From the NCBI GenBank assembly GCA_027922465.2, contig BQMF02000500.1, positions 186,001-250,000 on the forward strand: DNA of 64,000 nucleotides. The letters run 5' to 3'. Positions 12,742 through 24,504 of this stretch are shown one piece after another. This DNA comes from Turritopsis dohrnii. Its lineage: Eukaryota > Cnidaria > Hydrozoa > Anthoathecata > Oceaniidae. Each line of letters starts with the position of its first letter. Position 1 is the first letter of the stretch. The notes beneath the pieces are model-generated. The model was not told the DNA's origin. It was given only the letters and a program-made list of their open reading frames with translations, and searched no databases. Both the position numbers and the translations under genes were made by a program.

Positions 12742-14376
12742 ATGATGAGAATCTTTCTGCCACTTCTGGTGTTGATGGTGACACATTATCATGAGGCAAC
12801 GGCAGACGTTGATGGTGCCATCCAATCACTGTCAACAGAAACAGAAGAATTTAAAAATGCCTGCCAGTCATTAGATCGCATACATAAGATGATTCGACAA
12901 GATGACGTTTTCCCAGAAGAAAACAGGAGTCAAATAAAAGATCTACGACAAAACATATTTTCAGCAAAATTGGAAATTTGTAAAGCATTTGATAAATCCA
13001 AACACATACTGAAAAGGATGAAAAAGCTTATAGAGACAGATATGTTTCGCAAGTGTTTGATATCTTCTCAATGTCTGGATGTATTGCCAGCTCTCGAAGG
13101 AATTAAGCATCTTATGGATAGCAGAGAAGTAATTTTAGAAACAGCGAAAGAAGCAATCGACTTAGCAGATTTCAACTTTCCACGGAAGCCCAATCTTCAA
13201 GAAAACCTTAGAAGATATGGAAATAAAATCTTGGAAAGTATTAAAAACTTTTCATGGAGAAATATATTGGATATATATAGCATACATGAATATATAACAT
13301 TACTTGTCGTAGTTCAGGTTATTTTATGCGTGCTTCCAAGGAACGTTGTACTCATCGTAATTATGATTTTGTCTGTACCACTCCTATTTTGCATTCTTCA
13401 GAGTAATGAACGATTTTTGACAGTACGAACAAAATTCGATAATGAAGTATTGATACTTTCGAACAGAACCTTTGTTACATTTAAAATTTTGAAACCATAT
13501 TACGATCAAGGAAAATCACGCGAAACTATAAATTCATTTAATGATTATTTCAACAATTACATGGTTCAAGACAAGAAAGCATATGAAAAACATATTGCAT
13601 TTTATTCTCATGATGGCGTAACAACTGTGAATGCTTTGGAATTAAAAATTAAAGAGCTCAAAGAACGTGGATATGATGATCTTGCAAGATTAGGAGAAAA
13701 GAATCTAGCAGACGCTCGCAAGAACATGAATGACATTTTGAATTTGGTTAAGCACTCTCATCGTTTTTACGGATCAGTTGCTAGAGCGTTCACAGATATC
13801 TTGTCGAAAAAGACAAGCTACGAACGTTTAGCATCGTTTTTAAAAGAGGTTATAGAAAGAAGCAAAGGTCTAGAAGAAAGGATAGCGAAAGGTAATGAGC
13901 AAATGATGGCCGTAATACAACAATATCACGACTTTAATTGGAAGATAAACGAATATGAAAATCAAAATGGAATTAAAATCAAACTTTCAATAGGTACAGG
14001 AGCTGTATTTGCCGCTGGTATGGTTGCTATTGCTGCAGGTCCATTACTTCCTGTTATTGCTGCAGGAGCTATTGTTGGAACCTCTGGCTATGTGGGTTAC
14101 ACAACCCATAAAGATAATGCTTTGCTTTTGGATGTTCGTGGATTCAATAAAAAAATGGAAAAATTCTTGGAAGATACGGAATCGGTCTTGGCTCGGTTCG
14201 ATCCAAGCAAACTAACGATCGACCTTGAGTCGTCAATGAAGGGACTTGCAAACAAGGATATTTTGCAAGTTGATTTACAATTTTACTTTGATAACGTTTT
14301 ACAAACGGCGGAAGAAAGTAAAAAAGAAATTGAGGAAAAGATCAAAGAAGCAAAAGTCGTTGCAAGGAATGTCTGA
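12742..14376 (+). CDS. Secreted helical protein with two hydrophobic blocks, alpha-pore-former/ApoL-like
   Basis: A single 544-codon exon. Residues 1-21 form a signal peptide ending ...HEATA. Residues 25-180 and 220-410 are charged, heptad-rich helices with no repeat. A strongly hydrophobic block spans about 184-219, and a Gly/Ala-rich hydrophobic hairpin (AAGMVAIAAGPLLPVIAAG) spans about 413-452. The C-terminal 90 residues are again helical and charged. A long amphipathic bundle plus a Gly/Ala hairpin is the layout of alpha-pore-forming proteins (ClyA/HBL type) and of apolipoprotein L, but I cannot show sequence homology. It could instead be a resident membrane or endosomal protein. The ATG follows AAAA and is the only in-frame Met that gives the signal peptide. 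It has no intron, unlike neighbouring genes, which may indicate retroposition, transfer or a rapidly evolving single-exon family. Confidence 0.7.
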   Translation: MMRIFLPLLVLMVTHYHEATADVDGAIQSLSTETEEFKNACQSLDRIHKMIRQDDVFPEENRSQIKDLRQNIFSAKLEICKAFDKSKHILKRMKKLIETDMFRKCLISSQCLDVLPALEGIKHLMDSREVILETAKEAIDLADFNFPRKPNLQENLRRYGNKILESIKNFSWRNILDIYSIHEYITLLVVVQVILCVLPRNVVLIVIMILSVPLLFCILQSNERFLTVRTKFDNEVLILSNRTFVTFKILKPYYDQGKSRETINSFNDYFNNYMVQDKKAYEKHIAFYSHDGVTTVNALELKIKELKERGYDDLARLGEKNLADARKNMNDILNLVKHSHRFYGSVARAFTDILSKKTSYERLASFLKEVIERSKGLEERIAKGNEQMMAVIQQYHDFNWKINEYENQNGIKIKLSIGTGAVFAAGMVAIAAGPLLPVIAAGAIVGTSGYVGYTTHKDNALLLDVRGFNKKMEKFLEDTESVLARFDPSKLTIDLESSMKGLANKDILQVDLQFYFDNVLQTAEESKKEIEEKIKEAKVVARNV

Positions 14377-14824
14377 CGACATCCAATCTTGTTATTTTTA
14401 TGGTTGAAAGTCTATCCACGATTTAGTAAAATGTTTTGATTAAGCCTTTTTGAAAATCTTAAGTTCATACTAAATTATATTGGATGCCGCCATCAAATTG
14501 TACTTATATCGCCTTTCAGCTACAGACAGACTGTTATTGTTGAATACCTAGACTAGGTGAATCATAAAATACTAAAGAGTTTGTGTTCCTTTATAATGTT
14601 TAGTAAAACAAAGTGATTAATATAGATAACACCGAAAACGAACATTATCGTTTTTTATAAATATCTTGACAAGATATTATCTTATATACTAGAAAGATCA
14701 GCTGCAATTTTTTCTAGTGTTTACAACGTTGAAAAGCTTCACTTCTGACCGTAGTTATGTAATTATTATAAGCTTGTTGCTTTAGAATATATACGTTATA
14801 CTCTATGAGGTTTCTTTTCGCATA

Positions 14825-15249
14825 CCGTAAATGACCGATTAAGCGTCCAGGACTCAATTAAGCGCCCCGTCCGATTAAGCGCCCAGGTTTAGAGGAAAAA
14901 TTTGTAATAAGCGCCCAGGTTCCCATTAAGCGCTCTGGTCCAAAATTGAAACTGGGCGCTTGTTCGGTAAAACTGTAAAATATTGAGAAAAACATGGTTT
15001 TTAGTTGAACATATATTTCAATATAATGAAAGAAACTCAATAACGCGAGAATGAATTATTTTCATCTTGAAGTTGCTCGAGTAGTACACAAGCAGTTCTT
15101 TTGTCAGTATTCAGTGAAAAGATAAACTGTATTGGTGATTTTAGTGATTTTTTTAATTAACCGCCCAGGACTCAACTAAGCGCCCCGTCCGTATAAGCAC
15201 CCACCGTAAAAGTTTAAAAAAATTATAAGCGCCAAGTGGTCATTTACGG
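14825..15249. mobile_element. Tc1/mariner-type MITE
   Basis: Perfect 12-bp terminal inverted repeats CCGTAAATGACC flanked by TA on both sides (14823-14824 and 15250-15251). The interior holds repeated AAGCGCCC/CCCAGGACTCAA motifs in direct orientation near both ends. No coding. Confidence 0.9.
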
Positions 15250-15251
15250 TA

Positions 15252-16192
15252 GGTATGATCTTCACGTCGTTTTTTTATCCAATCAATCACGCAAATCATG
15301 CAAAAATGATTTCCAATCACAATTCTACAAAATTTTGTTGTTCATAGATGTAATTGCATTTAGCGGCTGATGTCACATGATTAATCTACAAGTTTCAAAT
15401 TTGGTTAGTTCCCCAAAAAACTGTCGTTAAGTGAAGTTTAAATATTATTATTTCCACAGTAAAAGAATCCAGTAATTGTACCAAACCCTTAAATTTAGCT
15501 TTTTGATGGCACTTTCACGAGTAACCTTTCTTCAAAATTCCGAAATTTTGATTTAATTTTATCATCTATAATGAGACTGGATAACCGAGTCTCTCGAGAC
15601 TATTCACCCAAACAATGATGGCAATAACCATTGATGTAACCAACTACAGAGACAGCGTTTAAACAAAAACCAAGGAAATGTTTATTGGTGGTTGGGTTGC
15701 CTCTAAAATCATCTGGTAAAAGCATAGCACAGCTGAATCAACACGAATTGTGTGAATGAATTTCTATCATAAGAATCAGTGAAATTTCGTGGAAGCTCAT
15801 ATTTCTAAAGTAGTATAACTCAACCTCGATTCCAGGACGCCTTGCATTTCTTATATATGGACGACGACTTTCTTTGTCGTCGGGTATCATAAAAACGAGA
15901 AGTCCTGGAACAAGGTTGGGTATACCTCGGGAAAACATTCGCTTTTTTTATGAAAAAATTATAATTATAATTATGACGAAATTCATCATAACAAAAGAAC
16001 TTCGTAAAGAAATTCTTCCCTGAGGTATCGTTACTTTTTGCAAATGATACCAACGTCATTATTATTAAAATGGAATCGAGTATTCACTTAGGTGTCACAA
16101 ATTGAAAGTTTTGGTCAAACTTGCGCTAACTTGTTTTGCATTCTTTTTTGCTCAAATTTGACGTCATAGAACATTTTGCTTACAATAAAAGA
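15252..16192. other. Non-coding interval
   Basis: No recognised gene. Overlapping short open frames near 15738-16059 on the minus strand have no family features. Confidence 0.35.
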
Positions 16193-16648
16193 ATGACGAC
16201 CGACAAAGCGCAAACACCTGATCAAAAGATCTTTCCTCAATCGAATGAGGTGGTTTGGGTCAACAAGAGATACATTCCTATCGAGTTAAGAAGTACAGCA
16301 CCAGTTGCAAGATATAAATTCCTCAACCCAGCACAGTTGTCTGCCGTCCCTGACGCATGGAGAAGACCTGTGGACCCTCCAACACATATCTTCTCAAGAC
16401 GAAATGAGGAGAGAAGGTTTTATAAATTCTCGCAGTCTACTCGCTGTGAAGAGTGGTCTACATTGCGACAGATCCTACCATCTAAAGACCGGCTTGTAAA
16501 ACAATTGCCACCGCGATGGTGTTCAGATCGGTCTCCTCCGTTGACGTTCGTGGCTAAGAGGGAATCACGCTTTCCAATCATTAACAGTCCGATGACGCAA
16601 TATGTGGATGACATGCATCTTACAAACCGTTTGTTTAAACTACACTGA
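16193..16648 (+). CDS. Small basic protein of unknown function
   Basis: An intronless 151-codon frame from ATG at 16193; an in-frame upstream ATG at 16136 would add 19 residues, but the shorter start looks more natural. The product is basic and rich in Pro, Arg, Trp and aromatic residues (VPDAWRRPVDPPTHIFSRR; LPPRWCSDRSPP), without signal peptide, membrane segment or coiled coil. Such short, basic, Pro/Trp-rich proteins occur among ciliary microtubule inner proteins, but I do not recognise a specific family. It ends 180 bp from the stop of the convergent claudin-like gene. Confidence 0.5.
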   Translation: MTTDKAQTPDQKIFPQSNEVVWVNKRYIPIELRSTAPVARYKFLNPAQLSAVPDAWRRPVDPPTHIFSRRNEERRFYKFSQSTRCEEWSTLRQILPSKDRLVKQLPPRWCSDRSPPLTFVAKRESRFPIINSPMTQYVDDMHLTNRLFKLH

Positions 16649-16826
16649 TGAATATTCCAGAAAATGATCTTTAAACAACAAAATTGAAGTTGTATTATCT
16701 CCATTATAATCAGTTTAGTCTGATTATCTCCATAATGGCAATAGTTTTGTTACAACCAATGTAATCAGTTTTGCTCTACAATATCTGCAATATAATCTGC
16801 TTAAATGAAGTGATCAGATAAATTTT

Positions 16827-19681
16827 TTAGAAAGAAGTGGTCTGTTTTAACATCTTCATTGTTTCGATGATAGCCTTCTTTTTCTTTTCTTCGCTGATAA
16901 ATATCATTTCTTGACATTTCGTGTAAAAGCACATATACGCTGCTATGAACATCAAAATTTCAGATACCCAAGCCATTATATATGGATAGCTAGAAGGAAG
17001 ACCAAAAATAAGTTCATAAGCAATATTACTTTCATCTCAAGTTTATTATAAAATCGTTTTTTTTATATCGTACTAGCGTTTGCGATATGAGAAAGCTGCT
17101 TTCATACCCTGCAGTTTCGATGAACCCTTCTAAATCAGGTGTTTCTTCATTCCAGCCCATTATCGGCCAACCGAATGTATCTTCGGCGAATTCCCACTCA
17201 AATTTGAAGTAGAACAATATGAAGGCAATAAACTGACACAACGCTACAGAGGAAGAGAAAAATATATATTATTATTAAATTGGAGAATTGAAAACCAGGC
17301 GAAACTTACTAGTCTCCAGGGAAAAAAAATCATTAAAATGCTTTCAAATCAAATCAGAAGAGTTCTTAGATTTCTTAAGAATTCATCTCGGAAAAGCGAG
17401 ATAGAAATTGATCACGTGACATTTGTTTCGACGCCGGAAAATTAAAAAATCAAAATTCTAAAACGGCCATGTTCTTAACAGTCACTCTTCATTTTGGCTA
17501 ACCAACTGCATAGTTTGGTTCTACTATGGAAATTCAATCGAAACAACACAAATCAGGTGATTATCACAAACAATTTGATTAAAAAATATTTTTTGTCTAC
17601 GAAAGTTTAACAATCTTAAAAGAAGGATGAATCATTGTTGTTGTTGTTCGCAATTTTGGATTTTACAATTACATAGCACGCATGCGTACTTCTCTTTCAA
17701 CCAGGATTGTCGGTATGAACTACAAAATCGTGTTTAGATGGAAAAAAACATTCCCGCCTTTCTGCTGCCGAGGTCCCGTTTTACCGGGATAGCTTTTTCT
17801 CAAATAAACGGAAAACGTTTTTAAAGAGAAACAGACAATACAGACGGGATCTCGGTGAAATGCGGGGGCCCAGCAAACCGGGAAAAAACCGAACGAAACA
17901 ATTTGTTCGATTTAGATGAGTTTTTCGAATAATAGGAGTTTAAATTACGTCAGTTTAACGATAACTTTTCTACCTGCAAGCAAACATCCAATAACACCAA
18001 ACAACCATGGTTTTGGCTCCAATCGCGTCTTTCGAATTGCTCCGACACACATGAAAATGAAGGTAACCACAAGTATAAGGATGGTTGTCATTAATAAGTA
18101 TCGCCAACATATGAACCACACTAGGAAAGAAATGAAATTTTGTCACAATTGCCATCAACAGTATTGAAATGAGAGTATGTTCATTTGACGACTCGTTTGC
18201 ATTACATTGATACGGTGAAAACACTTATAAAAATATTTGAACAAATGAAGCTAAACCATGAAGTATAACATCTTCTTTAAAGATTTTCATCAGTAATCTC
18301 ACTACGGAATGAGAATAGTAAAAAAGGAAATCACTAAGTAAGATGGATATGTGATTAGTTAAACAATAGTATCCATAGAAACGAAGCTAGTTATTTCACG
18401 TTTAAACCGTTTCGGGAAATTTCGAAAAGATTTTTCTTCCTGCTTCAACTCATAACAACCTTCGTTTTTCATTTTTGCCACTGTGAGTAGAAATTCACTG
18501 TTTAAAATAATTGATGTATTGGTTACACGATGTAAATTAGCTGCGCTGAAAATTTTTTTGGTAGCCTTGTGGTAGAGTGCTCGCTTCTTGTTCGGGAGGT
18601 CGCGGGTTCAATCCCCGACCGAGTCATGCCAGCGACTATAACAGTGTGAATCACTCCTCTCTGCTTAGCACTCAGCAAGAGAGTAGGAATGATGTCTAGG
18701 GTGGATGTCTAGTTGAGCGGTTTCTGTCATTACAGCTTCCGTAGCCCAAATGGGGGCTTTAAATGCTCTAGGACCTCCTTCGCAGGACCCTCGTTGATAA
18801 CAGTACCTTAAGGAACTGAAGAGGCTATCCTGGGTAAACATTCGTAAATAAATAAATAAATAAATAAATAAATTTTATTTTATTGCTGATATTTCACCGA
18901 ACCGTTTTAATAGCTTACGTTTTCACTTTTGAAATTCTCAAAGTAAAAATAATGTGACAAGATTTCAGTCGTCACCTTTTTGATGTTCTTCATACCACCC
19001 ATCATAGCACCGATAAACTTTCGGTGTAACACGACATATAGTCCACACACCGATCTCCATGTCTTCGCCACGATAACTTGCAAGTTTCCACGGTCGGAAC
19101 AGCGTCGCAATTGCGAGAATTGTTGCCGAGAAAATCGTTAGTAACAACGAAAATGATCGCAGAAGGACGAGTAGAGGAGTATTTGCAGGTGGCTAAGAAA
19201 GAATATACCGATATATGGCGATTTTACAAGTGCCTCTTGTAAAACAAACCTCTTTATATCAGGCACAATAATCAGCCTGAAAAGTTGATTGGCTCCTGCA
19301 TATTTTGGGCGGCTTCTTTGATTACTCTGAAAAGATTGTATGTGCGGGAAAAGTAGCCCAAAATGTTCAGAATAATATAAAGAGTTATGTGTTGAGATCC
19401 AAAACAATATATTGCTGTATATACACAGTTGAACATTATCATTTAACACAAGACAAACATGGATATTGGACAGTTTTTAGGGCATAAGTTATGTATGAAT
19501 CTCAAATAGTTTGTAGGGCGTTAAATAGTTTGTAGGGCGTTAGTAGTTCTTTACTTAAACTCTTGACAGAAAACTCTCTGGAATAATGTTCCGTTCAAAT
19601 TCACTTTATTTCACTTTTACTTACTCTGGCAGGATTTGCAAGCCATTTTAAACAACCAACAGTGGCTTCACTTGCTCCCAT
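16827..19681 (-). CDS. Claudin/PMP22-like tetraspan protein A, five exons
   Basis: Coding exons on the minus strand: 19681-19625, 19192-18976, 18120-17974, 17243-17108, 16989-16827. All have AG/GT borders and frames join to 239 aa. The short first exon encodes MGASEATVGCLKWLANPAR. Exon 2 gives the first membrane helix and an extracellular loop with RPW, then GVWTIC and a second Cys (claudin-type W-GLW-C-C signature). Exon 3 gives helix 2 and the start of helix 3, exon 4 the rest of helix 3 and loop 2, exon 5 helix 4 and a short charged tail (EEKKKKA). Such proteins sit at cell junctions or the plasma membrane as four-helix scaffolds. Exon lengths 217, 147 and 136 are identical to the paralogue at 34672-36504. 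The exact subfamily (claudin, PMP22 or related) cannot be fixed by eye. Confidence 0.82.
18559..18874 (+). mobile_element. tRNA-derived SINE
   Basis: The head (18559-18630) carries TGGTAGAGTG and a B-box GGTTCAATCCC. A unique body of about 210 bp follows, then a tail of (AAAT)n at 18845-18873. It lies in intron 2 of the claudin-like gene, opposite in orientation. No target duplication identified. Confidence 0.8.
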
Positions 19682-20825
19682 CTTTTTCACTGACTTTTGT
19701 AGAAGTGATTGATAGAATTTGTTTTCTTTTGTCTTGTTGCGATGTCGTTACGAATGACATCACGCAAGATAGAACTCTTCAGAATGTTAAAGGCTGATAC
19801 CACAAGGCATTATCAAGGATGGTTTTATAGATTGATGTGATAATATGATAGCTCCTTCACAAAAATAACATACTGCTTACTAAGGAATTTGTGAATATAG
19901 AATATGACTTTGAAAAAACCGCGTGCGGGTACAAACTTCATTAACCTAACATACACCCATGAAAATAAAAATGGGTGCAACTCATAAAAACACCAGAACA
20001 CCTGTTGATGGGTTGTTACCTACTATATTCTCAAATAAAATATATTTTCTGAATATTAAGTCACAATATTTAGAAAAGGTGGAGGAGAGTGTATTACAAA
20101 TGAGAGCGAATAACCACACAGAGATGGTTATCTCCAGTTTGTGCGTAATAACCACACAGAGATGGTTATCTCCAGTTTGTGCGTGTATTTTACACTTGTC
20201 GCGCTTACTTAGTTACGAGAGACGTTACGAAATTACGATGACAACGAGGACGACGACGTGAGGCAAGAAAAATATTTTACTTTACTCCAAGATTAACTTC
20301 AGAATGGAAATCTATTTCACACTATACTATTGGGAAAGAAAAAAAAAACATAGCTGGAATTCAGTTCAATTAATTTATTTGTGCTGGCACAAAAATGAAG
20401 TCGGAACTATGATTTTGTTATTTTTGTTAACTTGTCACTTGAAGTTCATGGATGAAAAATTGGTAAATTAAGTGACTCATAAGTATTTTTTAGGTAAATG
20501 AAACAAATGTTATTAATGCTCAACTTAAAACGAGGTTAAATTAAGCATTGTTATAGCCCTCAAAACGAGGTTAAATTAAGCATTGTTGTAGCCCTCACAA
20601 ATTGCATTCCATCTGAATATCCATTAAACTGGTTCCTTCACTACGAACTTGGTTAGAATTAGAACATTCACGAAAACATGAGCTATATTCCTTTACATTG
20701 CTCTTCTTTGTTTATACATTCTCGAAGCCCTTACAGTCGATCATGTCATGCTATATAGAAACACACTGCTATGTCTATTCATCACACTCAAAAAATATAC
20801 TCTGTAAGGTATTGGCGCTATTACA
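19682..20825. other. Non-coding interval with two short tandem duplications
   Basis: A unit of about 40 bp (ATAACCACACAGAGATGG...) is doubled at 20108-20184, and a 38-bp unit (AAAACGAGGTTAAATTAAGC...) is doubled at 20527-20598. The promoter of the claudin-like gene A should lie just right of 19681. No gene recognised. Confidence 0.4.
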
Positions 20826-21419
20826 TTAAAGGTAGTGTCCGCTAAAAAATTAAAATTTTATATTGTTGAAATATATTTTCACTGATTATGAATTTGTAGA
20901 TCAAATTTTTTCAAAAGATTTTATAACCACGATACTGTTCGTTTTATAATTCTCCTTCGGCACATGATCGTCTTCTTCGATCGCCATTTTTTAAAAATGC
21001 TTTCAAATTCAAAACGAGATTAATTTAATATGTCCATTGTGACGTAGAGACTTGGTTAGAAAAAAATCTGTATGGAAATATTTTTCAAAGCAAAAGAAAG
21101 AGAAAAAGAAAGAGTAAAAGCAGAACATTTTTCATCTGTACCCCCGTTTACTTTTTTTAAAAGATTGAATGAACTATTCATGAGTGTACGTGCTGAAAAT
21201 TTAAGCTGATAAGAGCCGTTTTTCACCAACCTGAAATCACGAAGAAGAGTTATGATAAATTTTTATGATAAATAAATGCAACATCGTTCAACCTGGGCTT
21301 TTAGGACTCCACTTCTCTTGCGAAACATTTTGTTTTTTTCCTCACGTAACTAGTTAATAGTAATCAAAACCGCTGATTCATTCCATAATTTTTCTTTTGC
21401 GAAATTATTTTTGTTCATG

Positions 21420-22796
21420 ATGTCTTGGTGTGCTGCATACGGATGTAAGAACAACAGCAAAACCAATCATGACAAAAGTTTCTTTTCTCTTCCTAATGAT
21501 CACACTGTACGAGAAGCATGGATCAAAGCAATAAATCGCACAGCTCTTCCAAAAAAGGTCTTCTTGTGCTCAGATCATTTTGAAGAGAGTGATTTTGATA
21601 GGAGTTGGCAAATGCAAAGAGAAACGGTGAACAAGGGCAGTCGCGTAAAACGGCGCTTAAAAAAAGAGGCAATACCATCGAAATTTACGCATAAGGAAAT
21701 GCCAAGCCAACGATTATCGTCGAATGCTAGAGCTATGAAGAGAAATAGAGAAGAGGTATGCGATTCCGATTTTAAATCATCGTCTAGCGTGTTTAAACAA
21801 CTTCTATGGCATTTTGTTTGACTTTTGCCTGACGATATATCTTAGATGATAAAGGTAGCTATCGAGCAGCATGAAATGGAGAAGATCGAAGAAAGTACGC
21901 CAATTGATGAAGTAGAAATCCCTGCAACATGCTCAATCGGGGTACAAACTGAAAAGCAGACAGTTAAAAAGTTTAAAGAAAGAGGAACACAGTATAAAAA
22001 TATTTTAATGCGTGACGGAGAAATGGAAACTGATTTTGTAACTATCATTGATCAAATTCCCGTCATGTGTGACTCTTCTTGTCAAACGACAAACAACCGT
22101 ATTTTTGAAGGTCAGCTCTTTTCCGCTAAAATGCGTATTGATTAGTTTCACAACCAGTTATTACTCTAAAACTTAGTTAGCCATTTTAGATGATAGCAAC
22201 ATCGAACCTTCCGATGAAGAAAGCGAAATTGATGACGAAGATACGGAAGAAGTAGAAACAAGTATTATGAATCCTGCTGTCCATAGTTCCCTCGAGCTTA
22301 AAACACCCGAGGAAGTGGAGAAGTTTCTAAGTTGTCTAGGAGTAACCACCACCTTTGATTGGAGTTCCATTTGTCAATGTAATTGCCAAAAGTATGGTCA
22401 AAGTGATGCGGAAGAAGAAGTAAAAAACGAGGATGCTGTGGAAGACGAATGGCTTCAAAAATCTATCAATAGGTAAACATTTTAACCAACAGTTGGGAAC
22501 GCTTAGAAAAGCAAATTGCTACTGTCGAACTTATTTATTTCATAGATCTGCTCAAAATGACCCTGACTTCGACATGTTTGAATCAGAGGCGTCTGAAGAA
22601 GAAACAAATGAAAACGAGCCGATCAGTTCCTTCCCAGATGACCAACCTTTGCATCTACAAAAGACATTTTTAGTGTACGAATCACAGTTGCAAAAGTTGT
22701 TGAAGTACTGTTTAAAATGTGGTTCCCATGTCATTTCATCAAAAGAGGGTTGTAACACCGGTAGTCAACTAACGCTGCATTTTATGTGCACACAAG
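21420..22796 (+). pseudogene. THAP-domain transposon protein, 3' truncated
   Basis: Exons 21420-21755, 21846-22110, 22190-22472 and 22546-22796 join in frame with GT/AG borders (phases 0, 1, 2, 1). Exon 1 encodes a THAP zinc-finger DNA-binding domain: WCAAYGC (C-x4-C), a central W, CSDHF (C-x2-H) and AIPSKF near the AVPTIF-box position. Exons 2-4 are acidic linker, then FLVYESQLQKLL...CLKCGS and a further Cys, the start of the transposase-type region. A donor (GTAATG) follows, but the next downstream sequence belongs to the convergent gene. Met at 21411 or 21417 are alternative starts. Confidence 0.8.
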
Positions 22797-22959
22797 GTAA
22801 TGTGCGTCGGAATTTGTGAAAGTATTTTGCTTATAAACGAATTGCTAAGGTGAAAGACCGTCACGTGACGAAATCATAGATAAATCATTACGATATAAAC
22901 GAATCAAATTGTAAATAATTATTTTTTTATATTTCATTATTTTCTTAAACGTTTTACTA

Positions 22960-23706
22960 TTACGTGTTACTCCACATAAAAGCCATTTCAGAGACTTCAA
23001 CGTCATCACGATAACCAGTATACATGCCATTATCACTCGGAAACTCTTCACGAATTCGTGAGACAACGCATGATGGTATCACTCTCCTCACTCCTTTTCC
23101 TAAGCGTGTGTGAATAAACCAACAAAACTGCCGATATGCTGTATAACGGTAGGATCTAAAACCGGGAGAAGATTTTAAATAAATTGTAAATGTTTACTTT
23201 CACTTTTTTTATGTGATTATACAATACACATACTTGTTGGTAACTTCATTTCTTTTCGCCAGACCTCTGCTTTCTCTATCATGCAATGCTACTAAAGCTG
23301 TCCAAAGACAACTTTTCAAAAGCATGACGGAGTTGAAGTCTTCGTGATCGATAACACAATTCTTGTCTGTTTATAGAAATATAAATTATTATCATTAATA
23401 ACAATAAAAACAATTATTAAAAAATTATTATCATCACGTTTCTTATTTTCATTAATTCTGGATATATACGTACCTTGTAAATGGACGTATTTTATCTCGT
23501 CGATTTCATGGCAACATGTGCACTCCTTGTCTGTTGCCATTGTCTTACAATTCCCGCAAAGACACCAACTTTCTCGGACTTGAGAAGAGCGCCCTAACGT
23601 GAAATCACCAGATTCCTCTTCATAATCTTCATATAATGGCTCACTTATCGATTGCGGTGATTTTTCAGGTTCATACTGAAAACCTATCACTTCCCATGAT
23701 TTATTA
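22960..23706 (-). pseudogene. P2X7-tail-like zinc-binding protein of the transposon, 5' interrupted
   Basis: Exons 23706-23474 (5' end cut by an insertion), 23366-23234 and 23155-22960 join in frame on the minus strand. The first has an acidic lead-in then WCLCGNCKTM...ECTCC. The second has DHEDF and WTALVALHD, the third YRYTAYRQFCW and GVRRVIPSCVVSRIREEFP. This Cys-rich then W/Y-rich order resembles the cytosolic ballast domain of P2X7 receptors, a fold seen in many cnidarian transposon-linked proteins (from memory). It converges on the THAP gene 160 bp away. The insertion at 23707-24504 removes its start. Confidence 0.75.
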
Positions 23707-24504
23707 AGCTTGGTCTCCACTAGGCGCATAAGTGCGAAAAAGTGCGCTAATCTTATTGAGCATATTCTAATCGCACTTTTGCGCCTAGTGGAGACACTCC
23801 ATAATCGCACTTTTGCGCACTTATGCGTACTTATGCGCAGTTTTTCGCTGTTATGCGCTTTTCGCCCAGAACAAAATTTTTTGATATTGGCGATAAACTA
23901 TCAAAGGATGCCGACGATTAATCATTCATCAAATGATTTTTCAAGAGATTTTAAGAAAAAAAACACGTGCAAATTAGCCAGGAGACCCATCTACTCTTAG
24001 CCTGCTTACTCAACGAGCCGCAGGCTACATTCTCGACTTTGAGAGAATGTAGCTGGGTCTCCTGGCTACGTGCAAATGAAAACGTTTTTTCTTCTTATAC
24101 TGGCTGTGTTGTGGTAGAGATGTCTTTGAAAAAGTTTTTAAGTTTACTGCAAGAAGAAAAGCTTACGGAAAATATTCCCTATCATCAGCTTGTAAATCCA
24201 TGTACAAAGTATTGTAGAATCCAAATTCTTGTCGTTGCTGGTATATTTTTCTCACCCAATACTTATGTTTTCGTATTCTTTGTTTCTTGCTTTTAGTTTT
24301 TTTTCGAAAGTATAAATATAACAGTATATATTCAAGATCTTCTAATTCACTTTCCTCACTCATCGTGAACTTTTTTAAGAAGAAAGCATGTGCGGAAAAG
24401 CGATTTTTGTATAGTGTCTCCACTAGGCGAAAAAGTGCGATTAGAATATGCTCAATAAGATTAGCGCACTTTTTCGCACTTATGCGCCTAGTGGAGACCA
24501 AGCT
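23707..24504 (-). mobile_element. PIF/Harbinger element nested in the TTAA transposon
   Basis: Inverted repeats of about 105 bp, nearly identical (AGCTTGGTCTCCACTAGGCG...), flanked by TTA (23704-23706 and 24505-24507), the Harbinger target. Each terminal repeat itself contains an inverted pair of GTCTCCACTAGGCG. On the minus strand 24361-24163 a frame gives RKHKYWVRKIYQQRQEFG, matching the N-terminal region of Harbinger transposases. The catalytic part is missing. A 93-bp foldback element lies inside at 23975-24067. Confidence 0.87.
23975..24067. mobile_element. 93-bp foldback element with 10-bp target duplication
   Basis: Inverted ends AGCCAGGAGACCCA / TGGGTCTCCTGGCT with a second inner stem (CATTCTC...GAGAATG). 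Flanked by ACGTGCAAAT at 23965-23974 and 24068-24077. A duplication of 9-10 bp suggests a MULE-type mobiliser. Confidence 0.85.
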
